Source of the DNA: Rhodohalobacter sp. 614A | Lineage (GTDB): Bacteria; Bacteroidota; Rhodothermia; Balneolales; Balneolaceae | Reading direction: 5' to 3' | Length of the DNA stretch: 64,000 nt | Assembly (NCBI RefSeq): GCF_021462415.1 | Contig: NZ_JAKEDS010000002.1 | Span: 434,001 to 498,000 of the forward strand | Part shown: piece after piece, positions 29,058-37,124 of the stretch | How positions within the stretch are numbered: position 1 is the first letter of the stretch | Layout: every line of letters starts with the position of its first letter | Notes under the pieces: generated by a model | The model's database searches: none | Told to the model about the DNA's origin: nothing | The model's input: the letters and a program-made list of their open reading frames with translations, nothing else | Program-made: the position numbers and the translations under genes

Positions 29058-29486
29058 TTATGTGAAAATGCTATCTGAGTTATAAACTTCTCCGTCACAA
29101 GTAAAGTAATAGCCGAAACCTAATCTTTTCTTTATTTGAACCAGACCAAGGTTATTTCTGAATTGTATAGGATATTCCTTTGGAGTAGTAGTTAGTATTA
29201 ATTCACCATTTCTGTTTAAATATTCAAATTTGTTATTCCCACGATTAGTACTTGCTAAAGCAACACCGTACTTAAATCGTTCTGCATATTCATACTTACA
29301 TTCAGAAATGATTTGGCCAGATCTACTTATATATCCATATTTTTCTCCGTCAGTATATACAGCAATACCATTGTAGAAATTCGAACAGATAGAAAATTTA
29401 GTTGAAATTTTACAGTTTATAATTTCATCGAAATTTGTATTAACAATCATTGCTTTATCTTTTGTTTCAATAAAATCAGTACCCAT
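29058..29486 (-). CDS. WG-repeat fragment, C-terminal part of the broken gene
   Basis: 142 residues from the first ATG, but the frame is open back to the A-run at 29500-29507 and continues the repeats of the upstream fragment (N-E-T-F-F-M-G-T-D then K-Y-G-Y-I-S-R-S-G and F-E-Y-L-N-R-N-G). It overlaps the upstream fragment by 40 bases in another frame. Unlikely to be a separate gene. Confidence 0.5.
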   Translation of the reverse strand: MGTDFIETKDKAMIVNTNFDEIINCKISTKFSICSNFYNGIAVYTDGEKYGYISRSGQIISECKYEYAERFKYGVALASTNRGNNKFEYLNRNGELILTTTPKEYPIQFRNNLGLVQIKKRLGFGYYFTCDGEVYNSDSIFT

Positions 29487-30118
29487 AAAGAATGTTTCGT
29501 TTTTTTTAAGTGTGAATCGAACACAATATTTCCACTTTTGTCTATATAGTTTTGATTTCCCGAATTAGTATTACCTGGCATTTTAATTACTGCAAAACCA
29601 CTTGAAAATATCTCAGCACTTTCAAAATCAAAATCACGAATCAAATTTCCTTCTTTATCAATATAACTATACATATACCAAGATAACCCATTACCAGAAT
29701 CCCTGTTTGCGACTAAACTGAGTCCTTCAGAATATGGATAGACAATATCGAAGGTAACGTCGGTTAATTTTGTATCATTAAAGTGAATGAACCCTTTTGT
29801 TATTTTATTATCAAATAGATTTCTATCATCGTAGTAATTTCCGATATTTTTTTTAGGTGAATAATCAACAATACCCTCTGATAGGAAACCAAGATGAGCG
29901 TATTTAAATGGTAATATTTGTTCTCCGTTTTTATCTATTGAACCGAATTGTAAGTAGAAACCTGGTCCCATCCAGCCGAGTTCTTGTTCAGTCTTAATAG
30001 CTACTGAAGCCCATCCGGCGTTTAAGTCTCTACATGAATCATATTTAAAGGGAGTGATAAAGTCGCCTTTCTCATTTAAGTAAGCCCACTTATTGGAATT
30101 ATTTTTTACTCGTGCCAA
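29447..30118 (-). CDS. WG-repeat fragment, middle part of the broken gene
   Basis: 223 residues counted from a TTG, with WG-type repeats (W-A-Y-L-N-E-K-G, Y-S-Y-I-D-K-E-G-N, Q-N-Y-I-D-K-S-G-N). The same frame is open upstream to about 30364 and encodes further repeat (F-Q-K-D-G-K-W-G-Y, then N-P-F-K-D-G-L-A-R-V), so the TTG is not the true start. The last residues after D-S-H-L-K-K are out-of-frame readthrough past the A-run. Confidence 0.55.
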   Translation of the reverse strand: MARVKNNSNKWAYLNEKGDFITPFKYDSCRDLNAGWASVAIKTEQELGWMGPGFYLQFGSIDKNGEQILPFKYAHLGFLSEGIVDYSPKKNIGNYYDDRNLFDNKITKGFIHFNDTKLTDVTFDIVYPYSEGLSLVANRDSGNGLSWYMYSYIDKEGNLIRDFDFESAEIFSSGFAVIKMPGNTNSGNQNYIDKSGNIVFDSHLKKTKHSLWVLILLKQKIKQ

Positions 30119-30324
30119 TCCATCCTTAAATGGGTTTGCGTCTGTATAGATTGGATCTATAACAATAAATTTTTCTGAATTGCAATATCCCCATTTACCG
30201 TCTTTTTGAAAGGGGATTAATAAAGGTTTTTGAAAATTTTCAGAATCAATATCAACTTGCTCATAATAATTTTTTTTAATGTCAAGGATAAGTGAATGTG
30301 AATTATTAGAAGAGATTGAATTTT

Positions 30325-30741
30325 TTATTGAATCAAATCTAGATTCGTATGAATCAGTATAGATTTATTTTCATCCTTATCAATAATAAATATACTTTCA
30401 TTATTATATAAGTTTGCTTTGTTTGTCCAATTATAACTTCCATAGATCAGAGTTTCCCCATCAATCAGTGCAAATTTTTCATGATTTAACTTTTCCTTAT
30501 TTTTGTTGAAAATAACTTTACAACCAAGTCTTTCTAATCCTTCAAAGAGCTTTTTAAGTTTATTATTGACTTTATCATCTTCGATAATTAATTCAATATC
30601 TATACCTCTACTCTCAGCAGAATATAATGATTGAAGTAATTCAACTGACGTGAACCAAGGAACACTTATTTTAATCCATTTTTTTGCTTGATTTATTTCT
30701 GAGATAATTGATTGCTCAATATTTTCAAAAATGGTTTTCAT
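30325..30741 (-). CDS. Phospholipase D-like domain, N-terminal part of the broken gene
   Basis: 138 residues forming one PLD/HKD nuclease-like half: start F-E-N-I-E-Q-S-I-I-S-E-I-N-x-A-K-K-W-I-K-I-S-V-P-W-F-T, and the catalytic block H-E-K-F-A-L-I-D followed by G-S-Y-N-W-T. A single HKD motif implies a dimeric active site. The final ~12 residues are probably out of frame; in the -1 frame the sequence continues as Y-T-D-S-Y-E-S-R-F-D, typical of the helix that closes such domains. By family, DNA/RNA nuclease or phosphodiesterase activity is possible. Confidence 0.7.
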   Translation of the reverse strand: MKTIFENIEQSIISEINQAKKWIKISVPWFTSVELLQSLYSAESRGIDIELIIEDDKVNNKLKKLFEGLERLGCKVIFNKNKEKLNHEKFALIDGETLIYGSYNWTNKANLYNNESIFIIDKDENKSILIHTNLDLIQ

Positions 30742-30953
30742 TTTGGAAGCATTTCAATTGAAACTGCACTTATCTTAAAATAGAAAAACAGTTTATTTAA
30801 GGTTGAATGACTCTAACGACATTCTATTATAATTTAAAGCCACTCTTAGCACAAATCTGATTTAAATATTTTCGCTTGAATTCCCAATCGCACATCCCCA
30901 CCAAATTTCATAGTTTCCATAAATAAACAATTTTCGAAAACCAAGGAGTGATG

Positions 30954-32618
30954 ATGAATCGATTTTTAAGACTATTTGTGGCAATCCTTTTTTTAGGCTT
31001 AGCCTTTCTACTTTCGGGATGTGGCAATAATAATCAGATGGAAGAATCGTCAGCGGCAGAAGGAGGGATGACCATCGAAGACCGTCTCGACCAATACACC
31101 ACGTTTGAGCTGAATACGGATATCAGTGAATTCACCCAGAACCAGAGAGACATGCTCTCACTTTTGATTGACGCCGCCCAGGCTATGGACGACGTTTTTT
31201 GGGAAGAAGCGTATGGATATCACAACGAATTGCTGGAAGAAATTGATGATTCCGATCTCTGGGAGTTTGTGGAAATTAATTATGGTCCGTGGGACCGGTT
31301 AAACGGGGACGAAGCGTTCATCGACAGTGTGGGGGCGAAGCCACTTGGTGCGAATTTCTATCCTGTGGACATGACCAAAGAAGAGTTTGAAGCATGGGAT
31401 TCCGAAGACAAAGACGATCTCTATACACTGGTTCGAAGGGACCGCGACGGAAATTTGATGACGGTTCCCTATCACGAAGAGTTCAAAGAACAGCATGAAC
31501 TTGCGGCTGATAAATTAAGAGAAGCTGCGGCGTTGGCTGGAAATCCCGGCCTTGAAAAATACCTGTATGCCCGGGCAGAAGCACTTCTGACGGACGAATA
31601 CCAGGAGAGCGACATGGCCTGGCTGGATATGAAAACCAATCAAATTGATATCGTGATTGGCCCGATTGAAACGTATGAAGATCAACTCTACGGTTACAAA
31701 GCTGCCCACGAAGCGTACGTGCTGGTTAAAGATATGGAGTGGAGTGACCGTCTTTCCAAATATGCCGAAGTGCTGCCTGTTTTACAGCGTGGTTTGCCGG
31801 TTCCGGATGAGTACAAGCAGGAAGAACCCGGTGCCGATTCTGACCTGAATGCGTATGACGTGATTTATTACGCGGGCGACAGCAACGCCGGTTCCAAAAC
31901 TATCGCTATCAACTTGCCGAATGACGAAGAAGTTCAGCTCGAAAAAGGAACGCGTCGGCTCCAGTTAAAAAATGCGATGCGTGCGAAGTACGACAAGATC
32001 CTGGTGGATATTGCCGATATGCTGATCGTGGAAGAGCAGCAGGAACACCTCACATTTGATGCCTTTTTTGCCAACACGATGTTTCATGAAGTGGCACACG
32101 GATTGGGAATCAAGAATACTATTAATGGAAACGGAACGGTTCGCGAAGCCCTCCGAGAACACGCATCAGCCCTCGAAGAAGGCAAAGCCGATGTTCTTGG
32201 GTTGTATATGATTTCCGAGCTCCGCAAAGACGGAACAGTAACAGACGGCGTCATTGAAGATAATTACACGACGTTTGTAGCCAGTATTTTTCGGTCGATC
32301 CGGTTCGGAACCAGCAGCGCTCACGGACGTGCCAACCTGATCCGTTTCAACTACTTCGTAGAAAATGGCGCCATTGCCTACGATGAAGACCAGGAAGCCT
32401 GGCGTGTAGACTATGACAAAATTCCTGAAGTAACCGATTCTTTATCAAACCGAATTCTCACTTTCCAGGGAGATGGTGATTATGAAGGCGTTGCCAATTT
32501 CGTAGAAGAGTACGGACAGGTCAGCCCGCAATTGCAAAATTCGCTCGACCGTCTCGCCAATGCCGGCATCCCCACAGATATTGTGTTTGAGCAGGGTAAA
32601 GAAGTGTTAGGGCTTTAG
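30954..32618 (+). CDS. Lipoprotein zinc hydrolase of the M49 (dipeptidyl peptidase III) type
   Basis: About 554 residues from the ATG at 30954, chosen because AAGGAG lies 5 bases before it; GTG 30948 and ATG 30951 are too close. The lipobox L-S-G-C near residue 24 marks a lipoprotein. The zinc site is H-E-V-A-H at about 378-382 with a second motif E-E-G-K-A-D at about 408-413, matching M49 in order and spacing but with the five-residue HExxH instead of the six-residue HExxGH of most dipeptidyl peptidases III. Length fits the shorter bacterial group. Likely a peptidase facing the periplasm. Stands alone. Confidence 0.78.
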   Translation: MNRFLRLFVAILFLGLAFLLSGCGNNNQMEESSAAEGGMTIEDRLDQYTTFELNTDISEFTQNQRDMLSLLIDAAQAMDDVFWEEAYGYHNELLEEIDDSDLWEFVEINYGPWDRLNGDEAFIDSVGAKPLGANFYPVDMTKEEFEAWDSEDKDDLYTLVRRDRDGNLMTVPYHEEFKEQHELAADKLREAAALAGNPGLEKYLYARAEALLTDEYQESDMAWLDMKTNQIDIVIGPIETYEDQLYGYKAAHEAYVLVKDMEWSDRLSKYAEVLPVLQRGLPVPDEYKQEEPGADSDLNAYDVIYYAGDSNAGSKTIAINLPNDEEVQLEKGTRRLQLKNAMRAKYDKILVDIADMLIVEEQQEHLTFDAFFANTMFHEVAHGLGIKNTINGNGTVREALREHASALEEGKADVLGLYMISELRKDGTVTDGVIEDNYTTFVASIFRSIRFGTSSAHGRANLIRFNYFVENGAIAYDEDQEAWRVDYDKIPEVTDSLSNRILTFQGDGDYEGVANFVEEYGQVSPQLQNSLDRLANAGIPTDIVFEQGKEVLGL

Positions 32619-32649
32619 GGAACAGAGAAACAGGTTGATTTATGAAACT

Positions 32650-32675
32650 CGTTCCGAAGGTCCTCCTTCGGAACG
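32650..32675. repeat. Dispersed hairpin repeat, copy 1
   Basis: Perfect 11 bp arms CGTTCCGAAGG and CCTTCGGAACG with loop TCCT. It is followed at 32684-32696 by a second small hairpin GAAGC-TCT-GCTTC and, to about 32772, by further related inverted sequence (GGAAGCGGAGCTTCC and AGAGCTTTGAAACGAG). The same core recurs at 36089 and, inverted, at 56280. It sits in the gap between two convergent genes. Confidence 0.75.
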
Positions 32676-32782
32676 GTCCAATGAAGCTCTGCTTCTATTC
32701 ACAGGAACTGGATTCAAGTGAAAGGAAGCGGAGCTTCCGGGAGGCGTTCCAAAACAGAGCTTTGAAACGAGTACGCTTAACC

Positions 32783-33268
32783 TTATTCCATCGTAGCGCC
32801 ACTGGCAACTTCGCGATAGAGTTTCCAGCCGTCGCCCTGATTTCGGAAAATCATGATATATGTATCGGGTAATTCTACAGGTTCGCTTTGGCCCTCTGGC
32901 GTGTAATAAGAAACCGTACTACCCATCTCAAATGCCCATTCATTATTGATCACTTCAATCTCATTGGGTGTAATTGATAAGGAGTCGTAGGGCAGGGGAC
33001 CTTGTGCTTGTGCTTTCATGTCCATCCAACCTTCTGACGCTGGCAAGACCATGATCGTGCCTTCTGTCATCATAGATCCCAGAGTTGCCATATCACGGGT
33101 TTTAACGGCTTGCATGAAGTTATTTCTCATTTCATTAATATCAGCTATAACAGCTTCGCGGTCAACGGTTCCTTGCATATTTGCAGCATCTTCAGAGGGA
33201 GAATCGCAGGAAAGGAAAGTGAGGATAATGATCGATAAGAATGTCAGATTGGTATAGTTAGTTTTCAT
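32783..33268 (-). CDS. Lipoprotein with a DUF4440/NTF2-like domain
   Basis: 161 residues. Signal with lipobox (FLSIIILTFLSC, Cys at about 21), then an NTF2-like cone-shaped domain of the DUF4440/SnoaL group: D-I-N-E-M-R-N-N-F-M-Q-A-V-K-T-R-D start, a T-I-M-V-L-P segment, and a final R-N-Q-G-D-G-W-K-L-Y-R-E strand. Such domains bind small ligands or act as steroid-isomerase-like enzymes; the role is unknown. Transcribed toward the repeat element at 32650-32772. Confidence 0.8.
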   Translation of the reverse strand: MKTNYTNLTFLSIIILTFLSCDSPSEDAANMQGTVDREAVIADINEMRNNFMQAVKTRDMATLGSMMTEGTIMVLPASEGWMDMKAQAQGPLPYDSLSITPNEIEVINNEWAFEMGSTVSYYTPEGQSEPVELPDTYIMIFRNQGDGWKLYREVASGATME

Positions 33269-33416
33269 GAAGTTTCCCTTTATCAGATTTTAAATTTTGA
33301 TAAGCCAATTAAATAAAATCTGTTGGAATAAAAAAAATTTATCTGTAAGTGGAATAAAATCAGATAAATGGAAGCGATTTTTGGAATGGGTAAACAAAGA
33401 AACTGATCAACCGATT

Positions 33417-33481
33417 AACCGAGAAACAGAAAAAGTTAATGAGCTAAATTTTACACTTTAAAATTAATCTGTTTCTCGGTT
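33417..33481. repeat. Perfect 14 bp inverted repeat
   Basis: AACCGAGAAACAGA (33417-33430) and TCTGTTTCTCGGTT (33468-33481) are exact reverse complements separated by 37 AT-rich bases, between the DUF4440 lipoprotein and the permease gene. Similar GAAACAGAGAAA text recurs at about 32620 and 36010. The right arm ends about 20 bases after the permease stop, so it could act as a weak terminator or be a remnant of a small element. Confidence 0.45.
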
Positions 33482-33503
33482 CCTCTATTTCTCTGTTTAA
33501 TTT

Positions 33504-35891
33504 TTATTCGCTTCGCAAGCTATTTACTGGATTTTCTGTTGCGGCTCTGTATGTTTGAATGCTCACCGTCAAGGCTGCGATTAACATGGAAAGGATTAAT
33601 GCTGCCAGGAATGGGTAGAAATCCAGATCGATTCGGTACCTGAAATTGGCCAGCCATTCTCGCAGAAAGTACCAGGCAATTGGCAGACTGATGATGTTAG
33701 AAAGCAAAATCCATTTCAGGAAATCTTTGCTCAGTAATAAGCTGATTCCACCGGTAGTAGAACCCAGCACTTTTCGGATTCCGATCTCTTTTCTACGCTG
33801 TTGAACTGTAAATACAGATAATATAAACAGTCCGATTGCTGCAATGGCTATTGCCAGAAGAGAAAAGTGACGGATCATTTGCGAGAGAGTTTGTTCGGTA
33901 TTGTACTGCTGGGCAAAGGATTCATCCAGAAAATCGAATTCAAATGAGCGATTGGTAAGAAATGATTTCCAGACATTTTCAATCTCTGATAAAGTGGAAT
34001 TTAGATTTTGGGTATCCAGTTTTATGGATAGGGTTGGAAGTGCGCGTGAGTAAAACATAATCAGCGGTTCCACTTCATGGCGGACCGTTGCAAAATGGAA
34101 ATCCCCGACAACACCCACAATGCTCAGGGTGGTTGGATTGTCGCTGGTGGCTCCAAATGTTACAGTTTTATCAGTGCCTGTATCCCACCCGAGCATTCGC
34201 AAAAAAGCCTGGTTAACCAGTACAGAATTCCCGGAATCGGCATATTGAGTTGAAAAATTACGTCCCTCAAACATTTCAATTCCCATCGTTGGGATATAAG
34301 TGTCATTGATATTTGTCACGCTTGTGATGATGTTTTCTTCGGAAGAGATTCCTTCAGGGGTTACTCCGGATCGCCCGTACTGAGAACCTATCTGCTGAGA
34401 AGAAGCTCCAACAAAAAGAACGCCCGGGATGTTTGACAACTCCTGATAAAAGGTCTCGGCATTCTCAGGATTTGCGAACTGGCCGGCATTGAGTGTGATA
34501 ATCTGATCCCGTTCGTATCCTAAATCAGCATTAAAAATGAAGTCCATTTGCTGGTAAACCACCATTGTTCCGGCAAGAAGTGCAATAGAAATTACAAATT
34601 GCAAAACCACGAGCGAATGGCGCAGGAGAGAACCCTTTGAACTTGATGAGAATGTTCCTTTTAAAACGGAAGATGGATTGAATGACGAGAGAACTGCGGC
34701 CGGGTATAGTCCTGAAAGGACTCCAATCAAAAGAATTCCTGTGATTGAAAGCCCGATAAATTCTGGAGTCAGCAGCCAGTTCATTTCGGCATAACGGCTG
34801 TAAACATCATTCAAAACCGGGATAGAACTATACACCAATACAATAGAGGCAGCAAATGCCAGGAATACCATAAAAATGGATTCAACAAGATGTTGAGCAA
34901 TAAGCTGGCTTCGGACACCGCCAACGACTTTTCGCAACCCAATCTCTTTTGCCCGGGAAGCGGAACGGGCGGTCACCAGGTTTACGTAGTTGAAACAGGC
35001 GAGAATCAAAACCATAAAAGCAATGGCAGACATGATATACACATTGCTGATATCACTTTTTCGATTGTTCAGATCAAACAGAATATCCGAAGAGTTCAGG
35101 TGGACATCCGAAAGGGGAATGAATGTTGGGAAGAACATTTCATAGCCGCCGTTGTTTGTGGCGATTTCCATCAGTCGGTCGGCATATGCTTCCGTATCCC
35201 GGGGCCGGTCGAAAAGCACATAAGTCTGAAAACTGATAGAACTCCACGATTGCAGAAACTGGGCAAATCCGTCTTGTCCTTCACCTGGAACCATTGCCTG
35301 TAGCATCTCAAACTGGAAATGCGAACTTGGCGGCACGTCTTCCATTACTCCAACCACTTCAAGCAGATTTCCCTGTTGGTTTTCAATTGTATGGCCGATG
35401 ACATTATTACTCCCAAACACACGGTGTGCAAATCCTTCGGTAACTACGATGGTACCCGGTCTTGTGAGGACATCATCATAGGTTCTCTGAAGCAGTTCAA
35501 AATCAAAAATTTTAAAGAAAGAATTTTCCGTCAGGTAGGAAGTCTGAACCAGGTAGTTTTCATTATTGTAGCGAATGGTTGATTCTCCCTGGTTCGAAAT
35601 GCGGACCGTTTCTTCAACTTCGGGCAGATTTTCTTTCATGGCTTCGGCAAGGGCCGGATAAGAAACGCCCACTCTTTGAGAAGAAACACCCCGGGCTTTA
35701 TCTACAGTTACAACCCGCGCAATTCGGTCGTACTTTGAGTTGAATTGATTGAAGCTGAGATCCTCCCAAACATAGAGTCCAAGAATGATAAATGCTGAAA
35801 TTCCCAGGACCAATCCAATAAGATTTACACCGGTGTATGTTTTGTGTTTGGTTAGATTTCTCCACGAGGTGAGGAGGTAGTTTTTAAACAT
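33504..35891 (-). CDS. FtsX/MacB-type ABC transporter permease
   Basis: 795-residue inner-membrane permease with two MacB-like periplasmic domains and two FtsX domains, as in the long single-chain permeases of Bacteroidota. The start is typical (S-W-R-N-L-T-K-H-K-T-Y-T-G-V-N-L-I-G-L). FtsX motifs follow: A-R-S-A-S-R-A-K-E-I-G-L-R-K-V-V-G near residue 305 and Q-Q-R-R-K-E-I-G-I-R-K-V-L-G near 690. Homologues work with an ATPase to export lipoproteins, peptides or drugs. No ATPase gene is adjacent, so it would share one encoded elsewhere or be an orphan. Confidence 0.9.
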   Translation of the reverse strand: MFKNYLLTSWRNLTKHKTYTGVNLIGLVLGISAFIILGLYVWEDLSFNQFNSKYDRIARVVTVDKARGVSSQRVGVSYPALAEAMKENLPEVEETVRISNQGESTIRYNNENYLVQTSYLTENSFFKIFDFELLQRTYDDVLTRPGTIVVTEGFAHRVFGSNNVIGHTIENQQGNLLEVVGVMEDVPPSSHFQFEMLQAMVPGEGQDGFAQFLQSWSSISFQTYVLFDRPRDTEAYADRLMEIATNNGGYEMFFPTFIPLSDVHLNSSDILFDLNNRKSDISNVYIMSAIAFMVLILACFNYVNLVTARSASRAKEIGLRKVVGGVRSQLIAQHLVESIFMVFLAFAASIVLVYSSIPVLNDVYSRYAEMNWLLTPEFIGLSITGILLIGVLSGLYPAAVLSSFNPSSVLKGTFSSSSKGSLLRHSLVVLQFVISIALLAGTMVVYQQMDFIFNADLGYERDQIITLNAGQFANPENAETFYQELSNIPGVLFVGASSQQIGSQYGRSGVTPEGISSEENIITSVTNINDTYIPTMGIEMFEGRNFSTQYADSGNSVLVNQAFLRMLGWDTGTDKTVTFGATSDNPTTLSIVGVVGDFHFATVRHEVEPLIMFYSRALPTLSIKLDTQNLNSTLSEIENVWKSFLTNRSFEFDFLDESFAQQYNTEQTLSQMIRHFSLLAIAIAAIGLFILSVFTVQQRRKEIGIRKVLGSTTGGISLLLSKDFLKWILLSNIISLPIAWYFLREWLANFRYRIDLDFYPFLAALILSMLIAALTVSIQTYRAATENPVNSLRSE

Positions 35892-36393
35892 GCTGGAGTG
35901 GTTTTAGATTATTAAAAGAGATGCCCGATTTTTGAACACTGCCTGTCTCTACGGTGGAAAAATTGCATAGTTTCGGTAAGGACGAGACAGTGAGGAAAAA
36001 AGGTTTAATGAAACAGAGAAATGGGTAAACCAATAAACTGAATAAAGATAAAGTTTTCGAGTCAGTTGCCAGACTCAAACGTTTTACCCGTTCCGAAGGT
36101 CCTCCTTCGGAACGCACCCCTGAATCTCTCCTTCTACTCAAACAAGATAGAACCTAATCAAAGCAGAGTGTACTTGAGGCAGAATGAATTCTCTGAAAAG
36201 CCAAGGGTAACATTTGATTTTTTTATTAACAAGTTAGGGGTTAATATCTAAATACTTTGCACTTATAAATAAACTCACCTTATAAATAGTGGGTTTTTAG
36301 CAGATGATTTAAAAAATCTCACTTGACAAAATCATTCGTTTTGAATAGCGTTGTTCTGTTATTCCCCATCAACTCATCACAGGAGGCAAAAAG
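35892..36393. other. 500-base intergenic region holding repeat copy 2 and a short direct repeat
   Basis: No convincing gene. It contains the dispersed hairpin repeat at 36089-36114, decayed related text after it, and two direct copies of CTTATAAATA (36262-36271 and 36279-36288). A TTGACA (36323-36328) with a poor -10 could promote the 36394 gene. AGGAGG at 36381-36386 is that gene's ribosome-binding site. Confidence 0.4.
36089..36114. repeat. Dispersed hairpin repeat, copy 2
   Basis: Identical 26-base core to copy 1: arms CGTTCCGAAGG and CCTTCGGAACG around TCCT. The right flank (ATCTCTCCTTCTACTCA) is a mutated version of the AAGCTCTGCTTCTATTCA that follows copy 1. Confidence 0.75.
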
Positions 36394-37119
36394 ATGACAG
36401 AATCGCGGCTGAATCTTAATCTTTTCACCAAAGTTCAGGATGATATCGAAAAACGGCAATACATTATCCTGGCAGAACTCAAAAAAATCTCCGGCGAATT
36501 TCAATATTATAAAATCTATCCGCATTTAAGCGGACTCGTTGAAATTCGCAGAACACTGCAGGATGTGATTGACCGGCTGGCTGATCTGAGAAGTAAATTT
36601 CCGAAACGAATAGGAAAAATCGACTGGGTAAACCGAACGATTGAACACGAAGTGGTCTTTGTGGACGGAACCGATTTGAAAGCTGTTGAGGATCTCATTA
36701 CATGGGCACTGCCAAAAATCGACAAAGTAATTCATGAAGGCATCGCCATTCACGATTATGTTGAGAAAGAACTATCGGTTGAACATGTTGGCATTCTGCC
36801 CAATTACCGGGATGAGGGCTACTTTTTTGTACCGGATAACCAGGAATTGAAGCTGAATCTTTTTCGGTTTGAGGTATCCATTTTTCAAAGTGCGGAAGAC
36901 CAGTTTCGTTCTTTGAAAACAAAGTTTTTGAAGGCTCTTGAACAGGGAAGAGCACACCTTTCGCCGGGTTCTATTAAACTGGAACTCATTCGCCAGGAAA
37001 GAGAACTGCCAAACCCCGCAACTTACGCATTTGATACGCGCCTGGATTTTCCCTTTGCTCACACCATTCTACCCGTTGCAAAAAGGAAACTGATGCAGAC
37101 GATAACAACTCAGTCTTGA
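36394..37119 (+). CDS. Conserved-looking protein of unknown function
   Basis: 241 residues, soluble, no signal peptide and no membrane helix. The N-terminal ~45 residues (LNLFTKVQDDIEKRQYIILAELK) look helical, followed by mixed alpha/beta sequence. I recognise no domain or catalytic motif. Translation is well supported: AGGAGG lies 7 bases before the ATG, one of the strongest ribosome-binding sites in the window. The gene ends at the left inverted repeat of the four-helix-bundle element. Confidence 0.7.
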   Translation: MTESRLNLNLFTKVQDDIEKRQYIILAELKKISGEFQYYKIYPHLSGLVEIRRTLQDVIDRLADLRSKFPKRIGKIDWVNRTIEHEVVFVDGTDLKAVEDLITWALPKIDKVIHEGIAIHDYVEKELSVEHVGILPNYRDEGYFFVPDNQELKLNLFRFEVSIFQSAEDQFRSLKTKFLKALEQGRAHLSPGSIKLELIRQERELPNPATYAFDTRLDFPFAHTILPVAKRKLMQTITTQS

Positions 37120-37124
37120 GTGGT

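Larger units (their letters stand above)
29058..30741 (-). pseudogene. Broken gene: phospholipase D domain fused to WG repeats, two frame changes
   Basis: Read on the minus strand, three open frames make one continuous protein of roughly 560 residues. First, a PLD domain (30741 to about 30330). A frame change then lies in the 40-base overlap 30325-30364, and WG repeats continue in the new frame although no usual start codon (ATG/GTG/TTG) occurs there until a TTG at 30118. A second change lies at an 8-base A-run (29500-29507), after which WG repeats run to the stop at 29058. Both changes are in the -1 direction. Repeats read as K-W-G-Y and similar (DGKWGYCNSE, NKWAYLNEKG, YGYISRSG). Either a pseudogene, sequencing errors, or recoding at the A-run. 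Confidence 0.6.

Noticed and set aside
32642-32872. Plus-strand frame of 76 codons over the repeat region
   Set aside because: It is built from the hairpin repeat and the antisense of the DUF4440 gene; the frame follows the repeat, not a protein.
35884-36251. Short frames on both strands around repeat copy 2
   Set aside because: They run through the hairpin core and have no ribosome-binding site or motif.
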